A stretch of DNA of 39,429 nucleotides from an uncultured Bacteroidota bacterium. GTDB taxonomy: Bacteria > Bacteroidota > Bacteroidia > Chitinophagales > Chitinophagaceae. The position numbers and the translations under genes were made by a program. The stretch is from positions 1 to 39,429 of the forward strand of contig CAIOIZ010000055.1 of NCBI GenBank assembly GCA_903858475.1. The letters run 5' to 3'. Below, one piece after another: positions 26,540-34,889 of this stretch; positions within the stretch are counted from its first letter, which is position 1; the number at the start of each line of letters is the position of its first letter. The notes beneath the pieces were generated by a model, which had not been told where the DNA came from, ran no database searches, and worked only from the letters and a program-made list of their open reading frames with translations.

Positions 26540-27196
26540 ATGAAGGAGTTATTTCTAATTTTAATTGCATATTTACTTGGTTCTATCCCCTCTGCGCTAA
26601 TCATTAGTAAGAAGTATTTTGGGATAGATATCAGGGACTACGGTAGTGGCAATATGGGCGCTACCAATACATTCCGTGTATTGGGTAGTAAGTTTGGTAC
26701 CATTGTAATGTGTATGGATTTATTAAAGGGTGTATTCGCTGCTTCTTTATATGTATTTATTCCTTACTATATGCACAATGACTGGGACAGAACCAGTCTG
26801 ATTGTAGTATTAGGGTTAGCCGCTGTCATCGGACATATTTTTCCCATTTTTGCTGGATTTAGAGGAGGAAAAGGAGTAGCCACGCTAGCTGGAATGTTAT
26901 TTGCATTGCAACCCCTTGTTGCGCTTAGTTGTGTTGGGGTATTTGTAATAGTATTATTTCTTACCCGTTATGTATCGCTAAGTTCTATGTTGGCAGGTGC
27001 TGCTTTACCTGTATTTGTTTTATGGATTTGGAGGGATGATGTAATTGTTTACAGGGTATTCGCTGTTGCAGTAGCTGTTTTGGTAATTCTCACGCATAAG
27101 AAAAATATTGTTCGCTTATTCAAGGGGGTGGAAAGTCAAGTGCCCATTTTGAAATATCGCGATCGAAGGAAAAATCGTCGTAGAAACGAATTGTAA
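26540..27196 (+). CDS. plsY: Glycerol-3-phosphate acyltransferase PlsY
   Basis: A 218-residue inner-membrane enzyme that transfers the acyl group from acyl-phosphate to glycerol 3-phosphate, the first step of phospholipid synthesis. The three PlsY motifs are visible: LLGSIPSALIISK near the N terminus, DYGSGNMGATNTFRVLG (about 34-50) and the later GHIFPIFAGFRGGKGVATLAG (about 104-124). About five to seven membrane segments follow the family plan. The short basic tail (RDRRKNRRRNEL) is unremarkable. The start at 26540 is fixed by the promoter box just upstream. The acyl-phosphate supplier PlsX is not in the window. Confidence 0.95.
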   Translation: MKELFLILIAYLLGSIPSALIISKKYFGIDIRDYGSGNMGATNTFRVLGSKFGTIVMCMDLLKGVFAASLYVFIPYYMHNDWDRTSLIVVLGLAAVIGHIFPIFAGFRGGKGVATLAGMLFALQPLVALSCVGVFVIVLFLTRYVSLSSMLAGAALPVFVLWIWRDDVIVYRVFAVAVAVLVILTHKKNIVRLFKGVESQVPILKYRDRRKNRRRNEL

Positions 27197-27309
27197 ATCT
27201 CCCTTTAGGCTTGTTTTGTTGCAGCCTGTATTTTCTTTTTCTCAATTAACATTATTTATACATTTTTGGTACGCCAATTGTTTTTGAATAATCACAAAAT
27301 GTAATCAAC

Positions 27310-28119
27310 ATGAAAAAGTTAGTCCTTTTTGTATTAACCTTAGTTGTATTTGAAGCTTGTCATAATAATTCGATTACTGGCCGTAAGCAGCTTGCCTTAT
27401 TTCCAGAATCAACACTTCAAAAGCAGTCAGTGACAGAGTATCGTAGTTTTCTTTCTCAAAATAAAGTATTGAGTGAAAATGTAAATAAGGATGCTGAAAT
27501 GGTTAGACGAGTAGGAACTCGCATTTCAAAAGCCATTACAGATTATTATTCTGCAAAGGGCTTAAGTAAAGAATTAGAAGGATATAAATGGGAATTTAAT
27601 TTGGTTGATAGTAAGGAAGTCAATGCATGGTGTATGCCTGGTGGTAAAGTAGTGGTCTATACTGGCCTCTTGCCAATCACACAAAATGAAGCGGCATTAG
27701 CTGTTGTACTTGGTCATGAAATTACCCATGCCGTTGCGCATCATGGGAATGAGCGAATTAGTCAGGCGGTGATTGCGCAGGGTTTGGCAGTAACAGGAGA
27801 TATTTTTACTTCCAATAACGCGAAGGCAAACTCGATTTTTAAAGGAATTTTTAGTCCTGGTGCACAATTGGCCGTTTTACTACCCAATAGTAGAAAGCAA
27901 GAGCTAGAAGCCGATCATTTTGGGCTCAATTTTGCTGCAATGGCAGGTTATAACCCACGGGAGGCCATTTCCTTTTGGCAACGGATGAGCCAGTCGGGAG
28001 GGCAAAAGCCACCTGAATTTTTAGCTACACACCCTTCTGATGCAAATCGCATCACACAATTACAAAAGCATATGGAGGAAGCCTTGGCATTGTATAAGCC
28101 AATTAGCCCCGTTAAATAA
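27310..28119 (+). CDS. M48-family metalloprotease lipoprotein
   Basis: A 269-residue zinc protease with a lipoprotein signal; the lipobox VFEAC puts the acylated Cys at residue 17. The catalytic HEITH motif is at residues 136-140, and the third zinc ligand Glu is in ELEADHFG (about residue 200). It resembles the LoiP/YcaL/BepA group that handles quality control of outer-membrane proteins, but it lacks the C-terminal TPR domain of BepA. It is probably anchored to a membrane facing the periplasm. A hairpin with a T run closes the gene at 28138-28162. Confidence 0.88.
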   Translation: MKKLVLFVLTLVVFEACHNNSITGRKQLALFPESTLQKQSVTEYRSFLSQNKVLSENVNKDAEMVRRVGTRISKAITDYYSAKGLSKELEGYKWEFNLVDSKEVNAWCMPGGKVVVYTGLLPITQNEAALAVVLGHEITHAVAHHGNERISQAVIAQGLAVTGDIFTSNNAKANSIFKGIFSPGAQLAVLLPNSRKQELEADHFGLNFAAMAGYNPREAISFWQRMSQSGGQKPPEFLATHPSDANRITQLQKHMEEALALYKPISPVK

Positions 28120-28137
28120 CTATCTAGCATAATCGAT

Positions 28138-28162
28138 AAAAACCTGCTTTGTGCAGGTTTTT
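28138..28162 (+). terminator. Terminator after the M48 protease gene
   Basis: The 10-bp stem AAAAACCTGC/GCAGGTTTTT has a 5-base loop and a T run that extends to 28166. Confidence 0.88.
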
Positions 28163-28334
28163 TTTTGGTATTCAGTTGAATGGCCAATATTTTTTTTTAA
28201 ATTTACAGAGTAGAAAGGAGAACACTGTTACAAGATTTTCTTCCTCGATTGTATAAAAATAATTGCTTAATGCGCACTTGATTTATTTCTTTTAAAGCTA
28301 CCGCCCATTTATTCATCACCCTAAGTATTTCATC

Positions 28335-28994
28335 ATGGCTATTCAGACACTTCCTGAGAAACTGGAAATAAAAGATGAGAAAAACCTATTGATTCAGGGC
28401 TTGCCTTCCTCTATAGAAAAACAATTTGTAAAATTATCCTTTGCTAAAAATGTAACGCCGCTTCTGAAAACTAGAAAAATTGATTTCGCTTTGGTTTTCG
28501 CAGTTAATCAAAAACAATTAAAAGAGATATTAAAGGATGTTGTGCCTGCTTTACACAAGGAGGCTAAATTGTGGGTTGCCTATCCAAAACTTACCTCTAA
28601 AATTGCCAGTGATCTCTGTAGGGAAGTAGACTGGGATTTTATTGGATCCTATGGTTATGCTTGTGTCAGAGCGATATCGCTCGATCCTGTGTGGACGGCC
28701 ATGTGGTTTAAAAAGCCAGTAGCAGGGGATAAGAAAAAGGAAAGTTTTTCAGCTGAAAATCCTGCACCAGGAGTGGATTATGAGGAAAGAACTATTGAAG
28801 TGCCTGCAGCATTGGATGTATTGTTAGAACAAAATAAAAATGCGGCTCAATTTTTTGAATCCCTCTCTTTCTCTAATAAAAGGGAGTTTATAGAATGGCT
28901 TGCAGCAGCCAAAAAGCCTGAAACCACGACCAAGCGATTATCTACGATTATCGAAAAATTAATCGCTGGTAAAAGGAATCCAACTGAGAAATAA
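28335..28994 (+). CDS. DUF3052-like / YdeI-OmdA domain protein
   Basis: A 219-residue cytoplasmic protein of unknown function with two parts. Residues about 1-130 resemble DUF3052-type proteins (FVKLSFAKNVTPLLKTRKID, then ALHKEAKLWVAYPKL, then WDFIGSYGYACVRAISLDPVWTAMWFK). Residues about 150-215 match the C-terminal YdeI/OmdA (bacteriocin-protection) domain: IEVPAALDVLLEQNKNAAQFFESLS, KREFIEWLAAAKKPETTTKRLSTIIEKL. Such two-part proteins are common in Bacteroidota. There is no catalytic motif. It is followed after 37 bp by the CYTH gene and may share its transcript. Confidence 0.68.
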   Translation: MAIQTLPEKLEIKDEKNLLIQGLPSSIEKQFVKLSFAKNVTPLLKTRKIDFALVFAVNQKQLKEILKDVVPALHKEAKLWVAYPKLTSKIASDLCREVDWDFIGSYGYACVRAISLDPVWTAMWFKKPVAGDKKKESFSAENPAPGVDYEERTIEVPAALDVLLEQNKNAAQFFESLSFSNKREFIEWLAAAKKPETTTKRLSTIIEKLIAGKRNPTEK

Positions 28995-29031
28995 TATTTA
29001 CCATTAAACAAGCCTGTAACAGGCACCATAC

Positions 29032-29538
29032 ATGCATCTGAATATAGAAATCAAGGCCATCGCACATGACCCCGTGAAAATTCGTGAATACTTAAAAAAA
29101 GCGGAAGCGTCCTTTAAGGGCACGGATCATCAAACAGACACTTATTTTAATGTGCACAAGGGTAGATTGAAACTACGGCAGGGGAACATAGAAAATAACC
29201 TGATTTATTATGAAAGAGAAAATATACAGGGTGCTAAATCATCGGATTTTAGTTTGGTAAAAGTAGCAGATGGTGAAGCACTAAAAGCAACGCTTACTCG
29301 AGCATTGGGCGTAATGAAAGTAATAGAGAAAAATAGAGAAATTTATTATATTGATAATGTTAAGTTTCATATAGATCAGGTGGAAGGACTAGGAAGTTTT
29401 GTAGAGATCGAAGCCGGCAATCTATTAGATCCCACCAAGCTTCGCGAAGATTTACAGCAACAATGTGATTTTTATATTAGCGCGTTGGAAATAAATGCCG
29501 ATGATATGTTAACGCATTCGTATAGTGATATGCTTTAG
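29032..29538 (+). CDS. CYTH-domain protein (CyaB/ThTPase-like)
   Basis: A 168-residue protein of the CYTH superfamily, whose members act on triphosphates (class IV adenylate cyclase, thiamine triphosphatase, tripolyphosphatase). The opening LNIEIKA carries the E-x-K core of the family motif, and basic and acidic residues alternate along the strands as expected: GRLKLRQG, LIYYERE, VKFHIDQVEGLGSFVEIEA. The acidic triad near the end (VEIEAG) fits metal binding. Sequence does not decide between a cyclase and a phosphatase, and no cAMP-system genes are nearby. A small triphosphatase seems at least as likely as a cyclase. Confidence 0.75.
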   Translation: MHLNIEIKAIAHDPVKIREYLKKAEASFKGTDHQTDTYFNVHKGRLKLRQGNIENNLIYYERENIQGAKSSDFSLVKVADGEALKATLTRALGVMKVIEKNREIYYIDNVKFHIDQVEGLGSFVEIEAGNLLDPTKLREDLQQQCDFYISALEINADDMLTHSYSDML

Positions 29539-29553
29539 TAAAATTTCAGGCTA

Positions 29554-29578
29554 TACAAATAAGCTACCTATATTTGTA
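29554..29578 (+). promoter_or_regulatory. -7 box TATATTTG inside an inverted repeat
   Basis: A perfect TAnnTTTG match lies at 29569-29576. It overlaps the right arm of a perfect 8-bp inverted repeat, TACAAATA (29554-29561) and TATTTGTA (29571-29578), with a 9-bp centre. It is 25 bp upstream of the first gene of the formate-linked block. The overlap would suit a repressor site; an AT-rich coincidence is possible. Confidence 0.5.
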
Positions 29579-29601
29579 CAAAACGAATTTTAGTAAGCTT
29601 C

Positions 29602-30647
29602 ATGAATATTTCAGTGAATCAATCATCCATAGAGCAGCGACAGCTAGCCGTACAAAGATTAACAGCCCTTTGGGCATTTAGTGAATCTGGATTAGGCGGT
29701 ATACTACATGCTTTACAAATGCCATTCACGGGATTGTTGGTAGGGGGAATGGCTATATTATTGATTAGCTTAATTGCTTTTTTTCCTCTGGCAATTTTAA
29801 AATAATTCTTCGAAGTGTATTGATTGTTTTAATTGTAAAGGCGATTGTAAGTCCTAATTCACCCTTTCCTGCATACATTGCTGTTGGATTTCAAGCGGTA
29901 CTCGGCTATTTGATTTTTAGTGTAATGAAAATTAATTTATTAAGCCTTTGTATTTTATCCTTACTGGCGATGTTCGAATCTGCAGTACAAAAGCTACTTA
30001 TTCTTACATTGTTTTTTGGACAATCAATCTGGAAGGCGGCTGATAATTTAGGCAACTTTGTTGCAAAGCAAATGGCAGTTAGTACAATTCAGGGGAGCCA
30101 TTGGATTATCGGCATTTATTTATCTATTTATTGTTTAGGAGGTTTTATAGTAGCATGGATGGCGTATAAAACAATAAAGGGATTTTCTAGTGATATTCCT
30201 TGGGTGAAGTGGAAGGAATTTCCTTCTGCAGGACTTGGTCTGCAATTGCCTGCCATGCAACGAAAGCGAAATAAATTTAAGTGGATCTTAATAATTTTAT
30301 TGGTGGTATCTGTTTTGCTTTATGTGTTTGCTGCAAATTCTAAACAAGCTTGGTTGGATATTATAAAAACAATTTGTTGGACTATTACAGCAATTGTGGT
30401 TTGGTATCAATGGGTGAGTCCTTTCATTACGAAAGGAATTAATAAAATTTTAAGGAGAAAGTCATCTCTTTATGCAGCTGAAATTACTAATATCATTTCC
30501 TTTCTACCAGTTTTAAAACAACTGGCAGCAATGGCCTGGCAAACAACCAGTCAATATAAGGGGGTTAAGCGGTTGCATTATTTTGCAGTGCTATTAATAC
30601 ATTGGTCATTAACTTGGACCGACGCCTCTATTAAAAATACAGTATGA
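29602..30647 (+). CDS. Multi-pass membrane protein split by a -1 frameshift
   Basis: Two adjoining reading frames together make one ~348-residue membrane protein. The first (29602-29805) encodes 67 residues ending soon after AILLISLIAFF. The second frame is open from before the first stop and continues SSGNFKIILRSVLIVLIVK into the rest, ending at 30647. The switch lies at a run of seven T (29778-29784), placed in the upstream frame as T TTT TTT, so a one-base backward slip joins the frames. The joined protein has about seven hydrophobic segments, including PFTGLLVGG and YIAVGFQAVLGYLIFSV. I do not recognise the family. Its stop overlaps the NTPase start by 4 bp. Sequencing error, phase variation, programmed slippage and true inactivation are all possible. 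Confidence 0.7.
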
Positions 30648-31132
30648 GTATTTACTTATTTTCAAGGCCTGTGCAATCTGGTAAAACAACTGAATTGGCA
30701 GCATGGGCGAGGTGCCAAAATAACGTGGCTGGTATATTAATGCCAGATCAATTGGGCAAAAGATGGATGCTCGATTTAAATGCAAATCTTTCTTTTGAAG
30801 CAACTTGTAATGATGCTAAAATACCCGAAGATGAATTATACTCCATCGGAAAATTTAAATTTTATAAGAGTGCATTTGATACTGCTAATCAAATATTGTT
30901 AACAGCATTTGCACAAAATCCTGCATGGTTAATCATTGATGAGGTGGGCAAATTAGAATTGCAAGGAATAGGATTTTATTCGTCATTAATTAAAATGATT
31001 GCTTATTATGATACTGCCAATACAGAAAAAAATCTGCTATTAGTTGTTCGCGATGGATTGCAGGAATCGGTGCCTCTTTTCTTTGGGATCAAAAATTATT
31101 TGGTAATTCATCAATTGCCAATAACAGGCTGA
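30644..31132 (+). CDS. THEP1-like nucleoside-triphosphatase
   Basis: A 162-residue P-loop protein. The Walker A-type loop is FSRPVQSGKTTEL (about 6-18), and the Walker B-like segment WLIIDEVGKLELQGIGF (about 97-113) matches the D-E-I/V-G-K/P-x-E pattern of the THEP1 NTPase family. These enzymes hydrolyse NTPs in vitro and lack a settled cellular role. The gene overlaps the end of the membrane-protein gene by 4 bp (ATGA), so the two products are made together and may work as one membrane-bound machine. It is followed by mobA after 152 bp. Substrate and partner are unknown. Confidence 0.65.
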   Translation: MSIYLFSRPVQSGKTTELAAWARCQNNVAGILMPDQLGKRWMLDLNANLSFEATCNDAKIPEDELYSIGKFKFYKSAFDTANQILLTAFAQNPAWLIIDEVGKLELQGIGFYSSLIKMIAYYDTANTEKNLLLVVRDGLQESVPLFFGIKNYLVIHQLPITG

Positions 31133-31284
31133 TTTAATTAAACTGCTTTTCATCAGTAATTTTTAGGTTTAGGGGTGATACTCGTCAGTTATTATACCAT
31201 TTAATAGTTTAATTTTACAGGGTTATTAATTATGTCTGGTACTTAATTTATCAGACAATTATTTTGTATTGAACGATTGCTTGC

Positions 31285-31866
31285 ATGTATACTAAAAAAG
31301 ATTTAACTGCTATCATTTTGGCTGGAGGCAAGAGTACCCGCATGAAACAAGACAAGGGGCTTACTTATTTGCAGGACACTATGTTAGTGGAAGCTGTCTT
31401 GGAAAAGGTCAAAAAAATTAGTTCTACTATCCTTCTCATTACTGCACATCCAGGATATCTGCAGTTTGGCTTTCCCTGTATTGCAGATGTATATTCCAAC
31501 AAAGGACCATTAGCTGCAATTTATGCAGGGTTACTACATTCAAAAACTTCACTTAATTTGGTGATGGCATGCGATACTCCATTTGTTTCCGAGCATTTAT
31601 TGAATGGATTGTTGGATGCCTATTCCAATGAAGACGTATTGTATTCCGAACACCTCGGTAAGCCAGAGCCATTATGTGCAATCTATAATAAATCTTGTGC
31701 GAATCATTTAAAGAATAGGATTGAGGCGGATGTCTTGAAAATCACGGATGCAATTCAAGGTCTTCAAATTCGACCCATTAGTTTTGATACCGAGCCATGG
31801 TTTACTGCTCATGAATTTGCTAATATTAATACGCCCGAAGAAATACTGAAGTATAAAAAAATATAA
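31285..31866 (+). CDS. mobA: Molybdenum cofactor guanylyltransferase
   Basis: A 193-residue nucleotidyltransferase that attaches GMP to molybdopterin and so makes the bis-MGD cofactor used by DMSO-reductase-type enzymes such as formate dehydrogenase. The opening motif LAGGKSTRMKQDKG (about 12-25) is the GTP-binding loop. KGPLAAIYAGLL (about 72-83), the VMACDTPFVS motif and the FANINTPEE end are all standard. It precedes fhs by 14 bp and lies 5 kb ahead of the molybdoenzyme fdhA, consistent with a shared supply role. A promoter-like TTATTTTG, 7 of 8 to the -7 consensus, lies about 20 bp upstream. Confidence 0.9.
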   Translation: MYTKKDLTAIILAGGKSTRMKQDKGLTYLQDTMLVEAVLEKVKKISSTILLITAHPGYLQFGFPCIADVYSNKGPLAAIYAGLLHSKTSLNLVMACDTPFVSEHLLNGLLDAYSNEDVLYSEHLGKPEPLCAIYNKSCANHLKNRIEADVLKITDAIQGLQIRPISFDTEPWFTAHEFANINTPEEILKYKKI

Positions 31867-31880
31867 TTTAAATCCATTGT

Positions 31881-33563
31881 ATGAATAAAATAGTTCCTTC
31901 TGATTTGGTGATAGCACAAGCAGCTGCTATCAAACATATTAAAGAGATTGCTGCCAGTGCTGGCATTTCGAATGACGATTTAGAATATTATGGTAAGTAT
32001 AAGGCTAAACTTCCTTTGAAATTAATTGATGAAGAAAAAATAACGAAAAGTAAATTGATATTGGTGACTGCCATCAGTCCTACTCCTGCAGGCGAAGGAA
32101 AAACTACAACGTCAGTAGGATTGGCTGATGGGTTGAATAAAATTGGCAAGAAAGCTATGGCTGTTTTGCGAGAGCCATCACTCGGACCAGTTTTTGGTAT
32201 TAAGGGTGGAGCGGCTGGTGGCGGCTATGCACAAGTTATTCCGATGGAGGATATCAACCTGCATTTTACTGGTGATTTTAGCGCTGTTGAAAAAGCAAAT
32301 AATTTATTAGCAGCCTTGATTGATAACAATATTCAAAGTAAAACAAGGAATTTAAATATTGATCCCAGAACGGTGGTTTGGAAAAGAGTGATGGATATGA
32401 ATGATCGAGCTTTGCGAAATATTATTATTGGATTAGGAGGCACGGCCAATGGTGTTCCTCGATCTGATGGTTTTAATATTACTGCTGCTTCTGAAGTAAT
32501 GGCCATACTATGTATGTCTAAAAATATAGATGACCTTAAGGAAAGATTAGGCCATATTTTAGTAGGATTTACGAAAGACAATCAACCTGTATATGCTCGA
32601 CAATTAAATGCACAGGGTCCGATGGCAGTGCTTTTAAAAGATGCCATTAAACCCAATTTGGTGCAGACATTAGAGGGCAATGCGGCCATTTTGCATGGTG
32701 GGCCATTTGCTAATATTGCACAGGGAACCAATACCATTATTGCAACAAAAATGGGACTTTCTTTGGCAGACTATGTAGTTACGGAAGCTGGATTTGGAGC
32801 CGATTTGGGCGCAGAAAAATTTATGAATATTAAATGTGGTTATGCTGGATTAAAACCAGATGCACTGGTATTAGTGGCTACCATTCGCGCTTTGCGTTAT
32901 CATGGAGGAGCTAAAAAAGCAGCTTTTAATACGCCTGATTTAGAAAAAGTAAAAAAAGGATTTGAAAATCTTGAAAAGCATATTGAGAACTGTAAAAAAT
33001 TCGGCTTAACACCCATTGTTGCCATTAATCATTTTACAACAGATGCACAAGAAGAGATAGATTTTGTAATTAGTGAAACTGCTAAACATGGAGTACAAGC
33101 TATATTCAGTGATTGTTGGGCAAATGGAGGTGATGGTACTACCGAATTGGCACAGGCGGTGGTGAATATGATTGATTCAGGGGAAAATCATTTTAAGCCA
33201 TTGTACGACTGGAATCTTTCTATAGAGGAAAAAATAAAATGTATTGCAACTGAAATTTATGGTGCAGATGACGTAGAGTATTCTCCAAAGGCCAGGGAAG
33301 GTTTGAAAACCATTAAAGAACTAGGGTTAGACAAGTTGCCAGTATGTATGGCCAAGACGCAAAAATCATTTTCCGATAATGAAACTAAGATTGGTCGGCC
33401 AAGAAATTTTATTATTACTGTACGGGAATTTGAATTTGCAGCGGGAGCAGGATTTGTTATCCCAATTTTAGGGGATATGATGAGAATGCCTGGTTTGCCA
33501 GCCATTCCAGCTTCTGAAGGAATGGATATTGACAATGAAGGGAAAATAATAGGGTTGTCCTAA
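31881..33563 (+). CDS. fhs: Formate-tetrahydrofolate ligase
   Basis: A 560-residue enzyme that makes 10-formyl-tetrahydrofolate from formate, tetrahydrofolate and ATP in the cytoplasm. The nucleotide loop TPTPAGEGKTTTSVGL lies at about residues 67-82. Other family blocks are seen: GGAAGGGYAQVIPMEDINLHFTGD, RTVVWKRVMDMNDRALR, GGPFANIAQGTNT and the C-terminal PGLPAIPASEGMDID. Length is normal. Its place 14 bp after mobA and 55 bp before fdhD ties formate activation to formate oxidation in the same cluster. Neighbouring folate genes such as folD are not in the window. Confidence 0.97.
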   Translation: MNKIVPSDLVIAQAAAIKHIKEIAASAGISNDDLEYYGKYKAKLPLKLIDEEKITKSKLILVTAISPTPAGEGKTTTSVGLADGLNKIGKKAMAVLREPSLGPVFGIKGGAAGGGYAQVIPMEDINLHFTGDFSAVEKANNLLAALIDNNIQSKTRNLNIDPRTVVWKRVMDMNDRALRNIIIGLGGTANGVPRSDGFNITAASEVMAILCMSKNIDDLKERLGHILVGFTKDNQPVYARQLNAQGPMAVLLKDAIKPNLVQTLEGNAAILHGGPFANIAQGTNTIIATKMGLSLADYVVTEAGFGADLGAEKFMNIKCGYAGLKPDALVLVATIRALRYHGGAKKAAFNTPDLEKVKKGFENLEKHIENCKKFGLTPIVAINHFTTDAQEEIDFVISETAKHGVQAIFSDCWANGGDGTTELAQAVVNMIDSGENHFKPLYDWNLSIEEKIKCIATEIYGADDVEYSPKAREGLKTIKELGLDKLPVCMAKTQKSFSDNETKIGRPRNFIITVREFEFAAGAGFVIPILGDMMRMPGLPAIPASEGMDIDNEGKIIGLS

Positions 33564-33607
33564 AAATAATCAATGACTATAAATTTTCATTTAGCCTATT
33601 TAAGTAT

Positions 33608-33615
33608 TAAATTTG
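33608..33615 (+). promoter_or_regulatory. -7 promoter box TAAATTTG before fdhD
   Basis: Perfect TAnnTTTG match ending 3 bp before the fdhD ATG at 33619. The in-frame TTG at 33613 lies inside it and is not taken as the start. An internal promoter making a leaderless fdhD mRNA is possible. No TTG is seen at the -33 distance. Confidence 0.4.
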
Positions 33616-33618
33616 GTT

Positions 33619-34500
33619 ATGCAGCATCCTTCAATTGCTTCCGTTCAAATCAATAAAATTAGGAATTCCGACCAAGGTCTTTCTCCATTTCTGAGTGAAG
33701 ATGCGTTGGATTTATTAGCTGTGGAAGATCCACTGGAAATAAGAATATTGTTTGGTCCCCAAAACCAACAGAGAGAAAAAAGTATTTCTGTCACCATGTG
33801 CACTCCAGGACATGATTTTGAGTTGGCAATAGGATTCCTATTTACAGAAGGCATTATTACTCAAAAAGAGGATGTTTTACATGTTTCTTATCTTAATAAG
33901 GGAGCAGCCGCTGCTGGTCAAGATAATATTGTATTGGTTCAATTAAAAGAGGGCATACAATTCGATCCGCAGAAAATAGAAAGGCATTTTTATACCAGTT
34001 CGAGTTGTGGTGTCTGTGGCAAATCATCTATTGCTGCCGTAAAACAACAATTTATCAGTAAGTCTAGCAATTCTTTCACAGTGGATGCTGCCACTTTGAT
34101 GGAGCTGCCTTTTATTTTACGAAACAAACAAGAAGTGTTTGAACAAACAGGCGGTTTGCATGCTTCTGCATTGTATAATTTAAAAGGCAGTATGTTAATG
34201 AGTAGAGAGGATGTGGGTAGGCACAATGCATTAGATAAATTAATTGGAGCATGTTTGATGGAAGAAAATATTCCCTTGCAACAACATATTTTATTGTTAA
34301 GTGGAAGGGCCAGTTTCGAATTAATTCAAAAAGCTGCTATGGCTGGTATCCAAATGGTTTGTGCAGTGGGTGCTCCCTCTAGCTTAGCTGTATCCTTAGC
34401 TGAAGAGCGGGGGATGACCCTTGTTGGATTTCTTCGAGACAGAAGATTTAATATTTATACAGGAAGGGAAAGAATTATTTTCAAAAATTATTCTGAGTAA
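33619..34500 (+). CDS. fdhD: Formate dehydrogenase accessory sulfurtransferase FdhD
   Basis: A 293-residue protein that carries sulfur from a cysteine desulfurase to the molybdenum cofactor, producing the sulfido ligand needed by formate dehydrogenase. The active Cys-x-x-Cys is seen at residues 130-133 (SSCGVCGK). Other family motifs are GHDFELAIGFLFTEGII, GGLHASALY, REDVGRHNALDKLIG and LLLSGRASFELIQKA. It lies between fhs and the dehydrogenase genes. The next gene starts one base after its stop. Confidence 0.94.
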   Translation: MQHPSIASVQINKIRNSDQGLSPFLSEDALDLLAVEDPLEIRILFGPQNQQREKSISVTMCTPGHDFELAIGFLFTEGIITQKEDVLHVSYLNKGAAAAGQDNIVLVQLKEGIQFDPQKIERHFYTSSSCGVCGKSSIAAVKQQFISKSSNSFTVDAATLMELPFILRNKQEVFEQTGGLHASALYNLKGSMLMSREDVGRHNALDKLIGACLMEENIPLQQHILLLSGRASFELIQKAAMAGIQMVCAVGAPSSLAVSLAEERGMTLVGFLRDRRFNIYTGRERIIFKNYSE

Positions 34501-34501
34501 C

Positions 34502-34873
34502 ATGAAAATAAGAATCAAGGGCAATTCCGTTCGTTTGAGATTGACTAAAACGGATATTGCAAATTTTGGAATAAATGGCATAGTTACTGAAATAACTGAA
34601 TTTCCAGGCGGGGCTATGTTTTCCTATTCCATTCAAAAAAAAGAAGGCATCGAACATTTAGAAGCGAGTTATACTAATAATACGGTAATCGTTTGGGTAC
34701 CTATTCCAATTTCAGTGGAGTGGGTAGCATCTGAAGTGATTGGGTTTAATAACAAATCAAGTGTCAGGGACAAAAAAGATTTATTTATATTGATAGAGAA
34801 GGATTTTGTTTGTCTGGATCATAGTTTCGAAGATCAGAGCGATAATTACCCCAATCCCAATATTGTTTGCTGA
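34502..34873 (+). CDS. DUF7009-like small protein in the formate dehydrogenase operon
   Basis: A 123-residue cytoplasmic protein without a known activity. It opens with MKIRIKGNSVRLRLTKTDI and closes with LIEKDFVCLDHSFEDQSDNYPNPN, a pattern I associate with the DUF7009 family of Bacteroidota; this is from memory, not from a search. The middle is beta-rich (GGAMFSYSIQKKEG, NTVIVWVPIPISVEW). I chose the ATG at 34502, one base after the fdhD stop; the longer frame overlaps fdhD. A 16-bp gap leads to the NuoEF-type subunit. The tight packing between maturase and enzyme genes suggests an accessory or assembly role, which is inference. Confidence 0.65.
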   Translation: MKIRIKGNSVRLRLTKTDIANFGINGIVTEITEFPGGAMFSYSIQKKEGIEHLEASYTNNTVIVWVPIPISVEWVASEVIGFNNKSSVRDKKDLFILIEKDFVCLDHSFEDQSDNYPNPNIVC

Positions 34874-34889
34874 ATGTAAAATTATTCAC

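Noticed and set aside
27197..27240. AGGCT/AGCCT hairpin after plsY as a terminator
   Set aside because: The 5-bp stem with an 11-base loop is too weak.
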